Shown here piece by piece: positions 26,292-34,702 of a stretch of 64,000 nt of DNA. This DNA is from Pseudomonas sp. MYb327. GTDB taxonomy: Bacteria; Pseudomonadota; Gammaproteobacteria; Pseudomonadales; Pseudomonadaceae. Numbering within the stretch: the first letter of the stretch is position 1; the number at the start of each line of letters is the position of its first letter. The position numbers and the translations under genes were made by a program. The DNA is taken from positions 2,928,001-2,992,000 of the forward strand of contig NZ_CP159258.1 in the NCBI RefSeq assembly GCF_040438925.1, in the 5' to 3' direction. The notes below the pieces were generated by a model. The model saw only the letters and a list, made by a program, of their open reading frames with translations. It did not search any database and was not told the origin of the DNA.

Positions 26292-26595
26292 TTATAACTC
26301 CTGTGTGCGGAGGCTTTTATTGGCAGCTTTCGATTGTCAGCGTTCGGTCTGTAGCTTGTGGCTGGTAAAGACCGAAGTGGCCGGCAGTCTAGAGGGGCAA
26401 CAGGAGGGTAAATTGTGTTGAAGCGACAATTACTTATAAAAAAGTGGCCAGGGGAGTGATGACGTTTGTGGTGTGCGCCATGGCGGTGCAAGGACTGTCG
26501 GACAATTCCTGATTTCAGAAAAAAACTACTCGATTTCCGGTGTTTTCTGAGGAAGAGTCGTACACGCCCGGGTGGCGATCAGCAGTGAATTGAGG
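26292..26595. other. Intergenic region without a recognised gene
   Basis: This gap must contain the leftward promoter of the amino-acid binding protein gene and the 3' end of the rhodanese transcript. The AT-rich part near 26410-26450 is the likely promoter position. I saw no credible reading frame, REP or hairpin. Confidence 0.5.
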
Positions 26596-27024
26596 TCAGC
26601 ATTCGCAACCAACAACGGCTCGGTGCTGCGCCGGCACGCTCAACTCAAATCCTTCATCCAGCCACCCGGTCACGCCACCGATCATTTCCTTGACCGGATA
26701 ACCCAATGCAGCCAGTTTCACCGCGGCCTTGTTTGCGCCGTTGCAATGGGGGCCAGCGCAATAGACCACGAACAAGCTGTTTTTCGGATATTCCGCCAAG
26801 GCTTCTGCGTTGATTAATCGTCCTGGAATATTGATCGCTCCCGGTACATGTCCGCGCTCGAATGCCAGGGGACCGCGCACGTCCACCAGAATGAAATCAA
26901 CTTCGCCGGCAGCCTGGCTTCCCTGAACGTCGGAACAATCGGTTTCGAATGTCAGACGGTTGCTGAAGTGCATCAAGGCAATGGCCGATGGGGCGGCGGG
27001 AATTTCGCGGACAAGGCTGGTCAT
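26596..27024 (-). CDS. Rhodanese-like sulfurtransferase
   Basis: 142 aa single rhodanese domain. VDFILVDVRGPLAFERGHVPGAINIP is the CDC25/rhodanese N-motif, and the active-site loop is YCAGPHCNGANKAA with the catalytic Cys in CAGPHC. It is divergent from ftrA, with about 100 bp between starts. FtrA-type activators are often beside a rhodanese gene, so this is the likely target. The acceptor of the sulfane sulphur is unknown. Confidence 0.9.
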   Translation of the reverse strand: MTSLVREIPAAPSAIALMHFSNRLTFETDCSDVQGSQAAGEVDFILVDVRGPLAFERGHVPGAINIPGRLINAEALAEYPKNSLFVVYCAGPHCNGANKAAVKLAALGYPVKEMIGGVTGWLDEGFELSVPAQHRAVVGCEC

Positions 27025-27125
27025 GGGCAGTACTCCTAAGTGTCAGTGGGTGTGAGCAGACTTTATCTGCCTGCCACTTGCGGCTACAGTGGCGCACAAG
27101 ACACTCACCGGGAACTTTCCGCCAA

Positions 27126-28100
27126 ATGCAGCCCACCCCTGGATTGGTCGCGATCCTGGCCTACGACGGCCTCTGCACTTTCGAATTCGGCATCGCCGTG
27201 GAGATCTTTGGCCTGGCGCGGCCGGAGTTCGACTTCCCCTGGTACACCCATCAAATCGCCGCCGTCGATCAAGGACCGATGCGCGCCATGGGCGGTATCC
27301 AGGTGCTGGCCGACGGCGGTCTGGAACTACTGGAACAGGCACGGACCATAATTGTTCCCGGTTGGCGCAACCGCAACGCGGCAGTCCCCGAGGCGTTGCT
27401 GACTGCCCTGCGCCAGGCCCATGCCCGGGGTACGCGATTGCTTTCTATCTGTTCCGGCGTCTTCGTGCTGGCTGCCACAGGTTTGCTCGACGGTCGCAGT
27501 GCGACCACGCATTGGCGCTACACCACGGAACTGGCCGAAAAATTTCCGAACATCCTGGTAGACCCTGACGTGCTGTATGTCGATTCAGGCCAATTGATCA
27601 CATCGGCCGGCAGCGCGGCTGGCATTGATGCGTGTCTGCATCTGGTAGCCCGGGATTTCGGTACGCAAGTGGCGAATTCAGTAGCGCGGCGACTGGTGAT
27701 GTCGCCGCAACGCACCGGCGGGCAGGCGCAGTTCATACCCACGCCGGTCAGTCCTACACCGCGCAGCGATCTTTCCCGCGTCATGCAATGGGCACGCGAA
27801 CGTCTGCATGAACCACTGGAGGTGCGCGACCTGGCGAGCGAAGCAGCCATGAGTGAGCGTACGTTCTTGCGGCGTTTCACCGAAGCCAGTGGCCAATCTC
27901 CCAAGACGTGGCTGCAACACGAGCGCCTGGGCCGTGCCCGCGAACTGCTGGAAAGTACCCATCACAACACCGAGCAGATTGCCCTGCGCTGTGGTTACCG
28001 TTCGGTGGAAAGCTTTCGGGTGGCGTTTCGAAGCGTGGTCGGCGTGCCGCCGTCGGTGTATCGGGAGCGGTTTGGGCGGGAGGTCAAAGCCGTTTTGTAA
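27126..28100 (+). CDS. ftrA: GlxA-type transcriptional regulator FtrA
   Basis: 324 aa from the ATG at 27126. The N-terminal ~180 residues are a DJ-1/PfpI-like domain (VAILAYDGLCTFEFGIAVEIFGL; LLSICSGVFVLAATGLLDGRSATTHW). The C-terminal AraC domain has two helix-turn-helix motifs (VRDLASEAAMSERTFLRRF; IALRCGYRSVESFRVAFRS). This is the FtrA/GlxA layout. The divergent rhodanese gene is its probable target. The Cys of the nucleophile elbow is kept (ICSG), though these domains usually sense rather than catalyse. Confidence 0.9.
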   Translation: MQPTPGLVAILAYDGLCTFEFGIAVEIFGLARPEFDFPWYTHQIAAVDQGPMRAMGGIQVLADGGLELLEQARTIIVPGWRNRNAAVPEALLTALRQAHARGTRLLSICSGVFVLAATGLLDGRSATTHWRYTTELAEKFPNILVDPDVLYVDSGQLITSAGSAAGIDACLHLVARDFGTQVANSVARRLVMSPQRTGGQAQFIPTPVSPTPRSDLSRVMQWARERLHEPLEVRDLASEAAMSERTFLRRFTEASGQSPKTWLQHERLGRARELLESTHHNTEQIALRCGYRSVESFRVAFRSVVGVPPSVYRERFGREVKAVL

Positions 28101-28151
28101 GGTGGCCTTCAAGGCCCCATGGCGAGCAGGCCCGATCAGACAATCAACCCC

Positions 28152-28907
28152 TCAAGGCTTGCGCAACAGATAAGTATCCATGATCCAGCCATTGGCCAAC
28201 CGCGCCGCCTTACGCACCCGCTCGATCTCGTCCGCCACATCCTTGAGCTTACCGCTGATGAGGATTTCATCCGGCGTCCCCAGATAGGCGCCCCAGAAAA
28301 TCTCTGTCTCCTGATCCGCCACCTGATGGTACGCATCCTGTGCATCCAGCATCACCACCAGACTGTCGGCGTCGCCCACCTCCCCGGCCGCCAGCCGCCG
28401 TCCGGTGGTAATTTCAACCGAGCGGCCGATCTGGTTCAGCGGGACTTTATGTTGCGCTGCCAGCGCCTGGACGCTGGTGATGCCCGGGATCACTTCGAAT
28501 TCGAACGCACAGGCGCCTGACGCCAGAATCGCCTGGAGGATGCGAATGGTGCTGTCGTACAACGCCGGGTCACCCCACACCAGGAATCCGCCGCACTGGT
28601 CGTCGGACATTTCCTCGATGATCAACCGCTCGAACGTCTGCTGTTTGGCCAGGTTGAGATCATCGACACTGGTCTTGTAGTCCACATCCCCGCGATCGCG
28701 CTCAGGACTTTGGGCTTCGACCAAACGGTAATCGCGGTCGGTGATATGGCGCTCGCAGATCTCGCGCCGAAGGTCGATCAGCTTGTCCTTGCTCTGGCCC
28801 TTGTCCATCAGGAAAAACACGTCGACCTTGTTCAGCGCCTTCACCGCCTGAAGGGTGATGTAGTCAGGGTTGCCGGCACCGATGCCGATGACCAGAAGTT
28901 TTTTCAT
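28152..28907 (-). CDS. cobF: Precorrin-6A synthase (deacetylating)
   Basis: 251 aa tetrapyrrole methyltransferase. CobF methylates C-1 of precorrin-5 and releases acetate in aerobic cobalamin synthesis. The N-terminus MKKLLVIGIGAGNPDYITLQAVKAL and the blocks VWGDPALYDSTIRI, VIPGITSVQALAAQHKVPLN and the C-terminal NGWIMDTYLLRKP are CobF features. It shares one base with the upstream phosphatase stop (TGATG), so translation is coupled. No other cob genes are in the window and no cobalamin riboswitch was found upstream. Confidence 0.93.
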   Translation of the reverse strand: MKKLLVIGIGAGNPDYITLQAVKALNKVDVFFLMDKGQSKDKLIDLRREICERHITDRDYRLVEAQSPERDRGDVDYKTSVDDLNLAKQQTFERLIIEEMSDDQCGGFLVWGDPALYDSTIRILQAILASGACAFEFEVIPGITSVQALAAQHKVPLNQIGRSVEITTGRRLAAGEVGDADSLVVMLDAQDAYHQVADQETEIFWGAYLGTPDEILISGKLKDVADEIERVRKAARLANGWIMDTYLLRKP

Positions 28908-29479
28908 CAGAGCGCTCCCTCTGTATCAGTGCCTGGCAACCGAAGTCGCCAGCAACCATTGAAGATCAATTCGATGGCCGAAAGCGGCTCTACATCAATC
29001 AGGTTGAAGGACGGGCTTTGCAGGACATGGGTCAGCGCGGCGCGGATGACAAATGGATGGGTCACGGCAACCACATGGCCCGGCGCCGCCTGCAGTGATT
29101 TCAACCACGCGACCACCCTTTCAACGACCTGCGCCACCGACTCGCCGCCGTGGGGCACCAACTTCGGGTCGGCGAGCCAGGCCTGAAGACTTTCGGGTTC
29201 AGAGTGTTGCAGATTCTTGATCCGCACGCCGTTCCAGCGGCCGAAGTCGCAATCCCTGAGTGCATCAACCATTTCAGCTGAGTTGCTGAACAACTCCGCG
29301 GTCTGGCGGGTGCGCAGTTCCGGCCCGCACAGAAACCGAGACGTCCCTTTGTATCGAGAACTGCATGAGCCCTTCGCCGACTGCCAATCCCTCTCGAGAG
29401 GCTCGTCCGTAGGAAAACGCGCCATTTTTTGTGCGACGGTGCGGGCGTGGCATATCAAGGTCAAACGGGTTGCCTGCAC
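28907..29479 (-). CDS. Histidine phosphatase superfamily protein with an altered RHG motif
   Basis: 190 aa, upstream of and coupled to cobF. The family opens with an R-H-G-x-T catalytic motif; here it is C-H-A-R-T (LTLICHARTVAQK). The phospho-accepting His is kept, but the Arg before it and the Gly after it are lost. Other family positions persist: LCGPELRTRQTAEL, CDFGRWNGV and the second His in VTHPFVIRAA. Its pairing with cobF suggests a role beside CobC (alpha-ribazole phosphatase) or an uncharacterised step. Reduced phosphatase activity is possible. Confidence 0.82.
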   Translation of the reverse strand: MQATRLTLICHARTVAQKMARFPTDEPLERDWQSAKGSCSSRYKGTSRFLCGPELRTRQTAELFSNSAEMVDALRDCDFGRWNGVRIKNLQHSEPESLQAWLADPKLVPHGGESVAQVVERVVAWLKSLQAAPGHVVAVTHPFVIRAALTHVLQSPSFNLIDVEPLSAIELIFNGCWRLRLPGTDTEGAL

Positions 29480-29813
29480 GAGAGATCACTCTGTAGATAA
29501 AAAGGAAAACCGGCATCTCGCCGTAAGCCACCGCGCAATTGTGCCGTAAGAAAGAGGATCGGGGGGTGTTTCGTTTCAGTCGGTGCGCCCGGGGTCGGGT
29601 CGTGTTTCATCTCACAACCGGGACCATCTCCGACCTGTTTATAGGCGATGGCCTACAAACTTTATCGACATCCACGTAGCCCCGTACGTACGGGCATTTC
29701 ACCTCGGGTTCGTGTGTTGAAAAACCTACGAAAATTAACTAGACAGGGAGTGCGCCTTAAATAAATACTGACTTCAACGGACTATCGAAACCGTACATCC
29801 AGCAGGAGCCCGG
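29480..29813. other. Non-coding stretch with a 14-bp palindrome
   Basis: No gene is evident. The perfect palindrome CCCGTACGTACGGG lies at 29681-29694. AT-rich sequence around 29715-29770 is a plausible promoter area for the small frame and the aruF-like gene downstream. No ArgR-like box could be assigned. Confidence 0.4.
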
Positions 29814-29951
29814 ATGCCTGAATTCAAATACCCGATCGTCGATCCCGGCCTGGACACCGTCCCGTCCAAACACCTCTCCATAAACCCCCTTGATCAAACC
29901 GGACACGGTTATGGTTCACGCCTGAGATTGTGCGCGACCAAACCCGAATAG
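29814..29951 (+). CDS. Possible small protein, 45 aa
   Basis: The ATG at 29814 has AGCAGGAG at a good distance, and the frame runs 45 codons to TAG 29949-29951. The first half has Pseudomonas-like codon use (PIVDPGLDTVPSKHL); the second half less so. The peptide (MPEFKYPIVDPGL...) has no signal or membrane segment and no family I know. It precedes the aruF-like gene by 123 bp on the same strand. It could be a leader peptide, a small protein, or chance. Confidence 0.35.
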   Translation: MPEFKYPIVDPGLDTVPSKHLSINPLDQTGHGYGSRLRLCATKPE

Positions 29952-30030
29952 CAGACTGACTAAGAAAAAGAGCGGCGCCTGAAAATTGTTCAAGCGACCG
30001 CCCATGCGTGGAAACCGACAGTGATTGTCA

Positions 30031-30053
30031 GGTTCGGTGCAAACCGCCGAACC
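30031..30053 (+). promoter_or_regulatory. Leader hairpin before the aruF-like gene
   Basis: GGTTCGG (30031-30037) pairs perfectly with CCGAACC (30047-30053) across a 9-base loop. The stem ends 21 nt before the ATG, close to the CAGGAG ribosome site at 30062-30067. A shorter GACA/TGTC stem lies just upstream. It may affect translation; no known riboswitch class was recognised. Confidence 0.35.
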
Positions 30054-30074
30054 CTTTGATACAGGAGTACATCC

Positions 30075-31091
30075 ATGCTGGTATTGCGCCCAGTGGAGTT
30101 AACCGACCTGCCCGAATTGCAGCGACTGGCTCGCGAAAGCCTGGTGGGCGTCACGTCCTTGCCGGACGACGGTGAGTGCTTGCGCGATAAAATTCTCGAC
30201 TCCGTCAGGTCATTCGAGCAAGACGTCCGGCGTCCCGGCCCGGAGAACTACTTCTTCGTGCTGGAAGATCAGGCAACCCAACGTCTGCTGGGCTGTTCGG
30301 AAATCCTCGCCATCGCCGGCTTCAACGAACCGTTCTACAGCCTGCGCAACCGCCACTTCACCAGCGCCTCGCGAGAGCTGAACATTGAGCATGGTGTACC
30401 GACGCTCTCGTTGTGTCACGACCTCAGCGGCCACACTTTGCTGCGGGGCTTTCATATCGATGCAGCATGGGTGTGCAGCGCGTTTTCCGAACTGTTGTCA
30501 CGGGCGCGGCTGTTGTTCATTGCGGCGCATGCCCGACGTTTTGCCGACGCGGTAATCACCGAGATTGTCGGTTTCAGCAGCGAGGACGGACACTCGCCCT
30601 TCTGGGATGCGGTCGGCAAACATTTCTTCGATTTGCCCTACGTCGAGGCCGAGCGCCTTTGCGGTCTGGAGAGCCGGACGTTTCTCGCTGAATTGATGCC
30701 GCAATACCCGATTTACGTACCGATGTTGCCCCAGGCAGCGCAGGACTGCATCGGCCGTATTCATCCCGACGGGCAGGAAGCCTTCGATATCCTTGAGCGC
30801 GAGGGATTCGAAACCAACAGTTACGTGGATCTGTTCGACGGCGGCCCGACGCTATACGCACGCAACGGCAGCATTCGCTCCATCGCCCATAGCCAGACCG
30901 CTCTGGTAAAAACCGGCGCGGCCATCGATGCCCGTGGCCGCTACCTGGTGAGCAACGATTCACTGATCGACTATCGCGCCATCGTCGCTGAGCTGGACTA
31001 CAACGTCGGTCAACCTGTGGTTCTGGACGCCTGGATGTGCGCAGCCTTGAACGTCAGCGAAGGCAGCCCGATCCGGCTGATCGCGCTGTGA
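30075..31091 (+). CDS. Arginine/ornithine N-succinyltransferase alpha-subunit-like protein (AruF paralogue)
   Basis: 338 aa, full length for the AstA/AruF family. These are tandem GNAT-fold enzymes that succinylate arginine or ornithine with succinyl-CoA in the AST pathway. Family segments include MLVLRPVELTDLPELQRLA, ESLVGVTSLPDD, YFFVLEDQATQRLLGCSEI, SPFWDAVGKHFFDLPYVEAERL and FLAELMPQYPIYVPMLP. The other aru genes (aruC, D, B, E) are absent and the sequence departs from the canonical AruF, so this looks like a second copy with a possibly different amine substrate. The beta-like gene starts 61 bp downstream. Confidence 0.85.
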   Translation: MLVLRPVELTDLPELQRLARESLVGVTSLPDDGECLRDKILDSVRSFEQDVRRPGPENYFFVLEDQATQRLLGCSEILAIAGFNEPFYSLRNRHFTSASRELNIEHGVPTLSLCHDLSGHTLLRGFHIDAAWVCSAFSELLSRARLLFIAAHARRFADAVITEIVGFSSEDGHSPFWDAVGKHFFDLPYVEAERLCGLESRTFLAELMPQYPIYVPMLPQAAQDCIGRIHPDGQEAFDILEREGFETNSYVDLFDGGPTLYARNGSIRSIAHSQTALVKTGAAIDARGRYLVSNDSLIDYRAIVAELDYNVGQPVVLDAWMCAALNVSEGSPIRLIAL

Positions 31092-31152
31092 GGCTCTTCC
31101 GCCGCCGTTCCCAATCACCGCGCTGGAGCAGGCGCATCCAAGGAACCGCCCG

Positions 31153-32187
31153 ATGATTGTCCGACCGGTTCAGGTCACCGACCTGCCAGCCTTGCTTGCG
31201 CTGGTGCAGCAGGCGGGTCGCGGATTGTCCAGCCTGCCTGCCAGCGAAGAACGCTTGAGCCACCGCTTGCGTTGGGCCAAGAGAACGTTCGCCGAACAAG
31301 TCGAACGCGCCGATGCCGATTACCTGTTCGTGCTCGAAGACGACGATCAGCAGGTGGTGGGTGTCAGCGCCCTGACGGGGGCCGTTGGCCTGCGCGAGCC
31401 CTGGTACAACTATCGCGTGGGGCTGACAGTCAGTTCTTCGCCGGACCTGGGTATCCAGCGCCACATCCCGACCTTGTTTCTGAACAATGAAATGACCGGC
31501 CAATCGGAACTCTGCTCGTTGTTTTTGCGCCGTGATCACCGCCAGGGCAGTCACGGTCGATTGCTCTCCCTGGGACGCTTGCTGTTTGTCGCGGAGTTTC
31601 CCCACCTGTTTGGTGACAAGCTGATCGCCGAGCTGCGCGGCACCGCCGACGAACAAGGCTGCTCGCCCTTCTGGGATAGCGTGGGCCGGCATTTTTTCAA
31701 GATGGACTTCAGCCATGCCGATCACTTGTCGGGGCTGGGCAACAAATCGTTCATTGCCGAACTGATGCCACGCCAGCCGCTCTACACCTGCCTGCTCACC
31801 GAACAGGCCCAGGCCGTCATCGGCCAGCCTCATCCGGATACCGGGCCGGCCCTGAAAATACTCACTGCCGAGGGTTTTTCCCACAAGGGATACGTTGACA
31901 TCTTCGACGCGGGACCGGTGATCGAGGCGCAGATCCCGAGCATCCGCACTGTGCGTGAGAGTCAAAGACTGGAGTTGGCCATTGGCACCCCGGATGACCA
32001 GGCCCCGATTTGGCTGATTCACAACCGCCGCCTGGAAAACTGCCGCATCACTGCTGCCCCGGCACGACAACTCAGCAACAGCCTGATCGTCGACCGCCTC
32101 ACCGCAAAACGTCTGCAACTGCAACCCGGTGACTCCGTGCGTGCCGTGCCGCTGGTCAATAAACTGCAAAAAGTCGTGGCGGCGTGA
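31153..32187 (+). CDS. Arginine/ornithine N-succinyltransferase beta-subunit-like protein (AruG paralogue)
   Basis: 344 aa. The AstA fold again: MIVRPVQVTDLPALLALVQQAG, DYLFVLEDDDQQVVGVSALTGAVGLREPWYNYRVGL, ELCSLFLRRDHRQGSHGRLLS, SPFWDSVGRHFFKMDFSHAD, NKSFIAELMPRQPLY and the C-terminal NRRLENCRITAAPAR. It forms the expected heteromer with the preceding subunit. As with that gene, the rest of the AST pathway is not here, so the pair may feed the canonical pathway encoded elsewhere or act on another diamino compound. Confidence 0.85.
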   Translation: MIVRPVQVTDLPALLALVQQAGRGLSSLPASEERLSHRLRWAKRTFAEQVERADADYLFVLEDDDQQVVGVSALTGAVGLREPWYNYRVGLTVSSSPDLGIQRHIPTLFLNNEMTGQSELCSLFLRRDHRQGSHGRLLSLGRLLFVAEFPHLFGDKLIAELRGTADEQGCSPFWDSVGRHFFKMDFSHADHLSGLGNKSFIAELMPRQPLYTCLLTEQAQAVIGQPHPDTGPALKILTAEGFSHKGYVDIFDAGPVIEAQIPSIRTVRESQRLELAIGTPDDQAPIWLIHNRRLENCRITAAPARQLSNSLIVDRLTAKRLQLQPGDSVRAVPLVNKLQKVVAA

Positions 32188-32355
32188 TCGGTCAGCCGTT
32201 CGATTAATAAACAGCGTCCTCATCACAGAATTGGCAACAGGCAGCAATCACCTGCAAATTCGTCATCATTCTCAACCCGCCCCCGTGATAGCCTTTTACA
32301 TCTTCGGCGTTGACACTTTTGCTCAAGCCCTTCCATTTCCATTGGTGGAACTCAT

Positions 32356-33225
32356 ATGTCCAGGCTTTCTCATCAAGATTTGCGCCGCAATTTCCGTCAA
32401 CTGTTCGCTTCCAATACTTGCTATCACACGGCGTCGGTCTTCGACCCGATGTCGGCACGCATTGCCGCCGACCTGGGGTTTGAGGTGGGGATTCTCGGTG
32501 GCTCGGTTGCCTCCTTGCAGGTTCTGGGCGCCCCTGACTTTGCCTTGATCACCCTCAGCGAGTTCGCCGAGCAGGCCACCCGCATTGGCCGTGTCGCCCA
32601 ACTGCCGGTGATCGCCGACGCCGACCACGGCTATGGCAACGCACTCAATGTCATGCGCACCATCGTCGAACTGGAGCGCGCCGGCGTCGCCGCGCTGACC
32701 ATCGAAGACACCCTGCTGCCTGCACAATTCGGCCGCAAATCCACCGACCTCATCACTGTCGCAGAAGGTGTCGGCAAGATCCGCGCAGCACTGGAAGCCC
32801 GGTGTGACAAGGAAATGGCAATCATCGCCCGCACCCACGCAGGCATTCTGCCGGTCCAGGAGATTATCAGCCGTACCAAGCAATACCAGGCCGCTGGTGC
32901 TGACGGAATCTGCATGGTGGGCGTGAAGGATTTCGACCACCTGGAACAAATCGCCGAGCACTTGAGTGTGCCGCTGATGCTGGTGACCTACGGCAATCCG
33001 TTGTTGCGTGATGACAAACGCCTGGCCGAACTGGGCGTGCGTGTCGTCATCGACGGCCACGGCGCCTACTTTGCCGCGATCAAGGCAACGTACGACAGCC
33101 TGCGTGAACAGCGTCAGATATTTACTCAGGCGTCGGATCTGAGCGCGACTGAACTGACGCATACCTATACGCAGCCAGCGGAATACATCCGTTGGGCGGA
33201 AGAGTTTATGCATGTTAAGGAGTAA
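32356..33225 (+). CDS. Oxaloacetate decarboxylase of the isocitrate lyase/PEP mutase superfamily
   Basis: 289 aa, the size of P. aeruginosa PA4872, a characterised Mg-dependent oxaloacetate decarboxylase (EC 4.1.1.112). Superfamily features are [18 protein letters not shown], the metal loop [35 protein letters not shown] and [16 protein letters not shown]. The substitutions around the gating loop favour the decarboxylase over methylisocitrate lyase (PrpB). It lies 168 bp after the aruG-like gene, probably with its own promoter. Confidence 0.88.
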   Translation: MSRLSHQDLRRNFRQLFASNTCYHTASVFDPMSARIAADLGFEVGILGGSVASLQVLGAPDFALITLSEFAEQATRIGRVAQLPVIADADHGYGNALNVMRTIVELERAGVAALTIEDTLLPAQFGRKSTDLITVAEGVGKIRAALEARCDKEMAIIARTHAGILPVQEIISRTKQYQAAGADGICMVGVKDFDHLEQIAEHLSVPLMLVTYGNPLLRDDKRLAELGVRVVIDGHGAYFAAIKATYDSLREQRQIFTQASDLSATELTHTYTQPAEYIRWAEEFMHVKE

Positions 33226-33301
33226 GGGGTAACGAGGGAAAAGATCGCAGCCTGCGGCAGACCGGATACATTCGCGGGTGATGGGTTGGCTGAAAGGTTG
33301 C

Positions 33302-33327
33302 TATCGCTGGCAAGCCAGCTCCTACAG
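33302..33327. repeat. Single REP (GCTGGCAAGCCAGC type)
   Basis: An unpaired right-half REP between convergent oxaloacetate decarboxylase and diguanylate cyclase genes. A short GATCGCAGCCTGCGGCAG palindrome of the other REP class lies just to its left near 33243. Confidence 0.8.
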
Positions 33328-33343
33328 GAGCAATGCAGGTTTG

Positions 33344-34417
33344 TCAGACTGAAACGAACAACTCATGTTGCTGCAGGCTATTGCTGGAGCAGATGACACG
33401 ATTACGGCCGGTGCTCTTGGCTTCGTACAGTGCCTGGTCAGCATCGTTGAGCCATAAAGTTGCGTCATTGTGGTTGGTGTTGAAAGCGGCCAGCCCAATG
33501 CTCAGACTGACTTTCAGCGCCGGGCTTTGTTCATAGCCGAGGGTAGCGAAACGGTCACGCAAGGCGTCCATCGCCGCAGCGGCGTTGTTCAGTGGCATGT
33601 CCGGAAGAATCACGCAAAACTCGTCGCCGCCATAACGTCCGGCAACGTCGGTGGCGCGCAGGTTCTGCTTGAGCGTCTTGCTCAATTGCCGCAAGACCAT
33701 GTCCCCGGCGACATGGCCGTAGGTGTCGTTGATGCTTTTGAAATGGTCGATGTCGATCAGCGCAATCGCCCCGCCCTGATGCTGGCGTTGGCAACGCTGA
33801 AATTCGATTTCCAGTTGATCCTTCCAGGCACCGTGATTGAGCAGGCCAGTCAGGCTGTCGGTGCGGCTCAGGGCTAGCAATTCACGCTTTTGCTGGCCCA
33901 GGGTATGGGCCTGGCGGAAGCAGATCCAGCCCAGCGCCAACGGGTAGAAACACATCAAGGGCAGGCAGGCGTAGAGCTGAAGCTGGCTGGTTTCGGGAAT
34001 GAACAGCGGGCGGAAAATCAGCCATCCGACGCCGATACCGAGGATCTGCGCGACGCTGCCCACCAGCACAAAACGCAAACCGCCGATGGCCACGTTGTTC
34101 ATCGCCATCATGGAAATGGTGGTCGCGCTGGGCAGCGGATTGAATTGCATGGCTGCGACCCAGAAGCCGCCGAGGAAGGCGTCTACCACCAGATTGCGGT
34201 GTTCGGCGAAATAAGGCGCCTTTGCCCGGCGTGCCCATTGGTAGGCCAGGTGTGGCCAGAGCAAGCCGTTGAACAGCATGAAGCCCCAGACCCACGGCGC
34301 GGGGTTCAGCGGGTACATCGCCACACTCACGCAGATCAGACCCAGCAACAGACCGAGCGTGCGCGATGTGTAAAGCCTCCTGGCCAGTGAAAGTCCTTTT
34401 CCTCCCATCTTTCCCAT
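33344..34417 (-). CDS. MASE2-GGDEF diguanylate cyclase
   Basis: 357 aa. Residues ~15-170 are a membrane sensor with about four or five helices and the MASE2 pattern (TSRTLGLLLGLICVSVAMYPL ... PHLAYQWARRAKAPYFAEHRNLVVDAFLGGFW). Residues ~190-350 are a GGDEF domain with the intact active loop RYGGDEFCVILP and the inhibitory RxxD site (RATD) five residues before it. It should make c-di-GMP and be feedback-inhibited. MASE2 cyclases include E. coli DgcC (AdrA), which links to curli and cellulose control. This genome also has curli genes 20 kb away, but no direct link is shown. Confidence 0.92.
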   Translation of the reverse strand: MGKMGGKGLSLARRLYTSRTLGLLLGLICVSVAMYPLNPAPWVWGFMLFNGLLWPHLAYQWARRAKAPYFAEHRNLVVDAFLGGFWVAAMQFNPLPSATTISMMAMNNVAIGGLRFVLVGSVAQILGIGVGWLIFRPLFIPETSQLQLYACLPLMCFYPLALGWICFRQAHTLGQQKRELLALSRTDSLTGLLNHGAWKDQLEIEFQRCQRQHQGGAIALIDIDHFKSINDTYGHVAGDMVLRQLSKTLKQNLRATDVAGRYGGDEFCVILPDMPLNNAAAAMDALRDRFATLGYEQSPALKVSLSIGLAAFNTNHNDATLWLNDADQALYEAKSTGRNRVICSSNSLQQHELFVSV

Positions 34418-34536
34418 TGGGACCTCTGCACCACAGAACGGAACCTGCTGACACCGGGGTTACGGGTGTGCCCGAAGTCTAACAGGGCAACGTTAAATAG
34501 CCATCACCGGCCGGCGGGCTGAATACCGTGGTATCT

Positions 34537-34626
34537 GTATGAGCAAGCTTGCTCGCGAAGAACGATAACTCGGTTAGCCTGATGCACTGCGGCGCCCTAA
34601 TCGTCGCGCGCAAGCTTGCTCCTACA
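34537..34626. repeat. REPIN (GAGCAAGCTTGCTC type)
   Basis: GAGCAAGCTTGCTCGCG and GCGCGCAAGCTTGCTCCTACA form an inverted pair upstream of the Baeyer-Villiger monooxygenase gene. Confidence 0.85.
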
Positions 34627-34702
34627 AAAGCGAAAGCAATGCTTCGCGATTTGGCTATACATGAAGGTAAGGCTGGATCAATAACGATAAAAAAGGAGGC
34701 CC

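Noticed and set aside
29480..29813. Cobalamin riboswitch for the phosphatase-cobF unit
   Set aside because: No B12-box-like sequence was found on the minus strand upstream of 29479.
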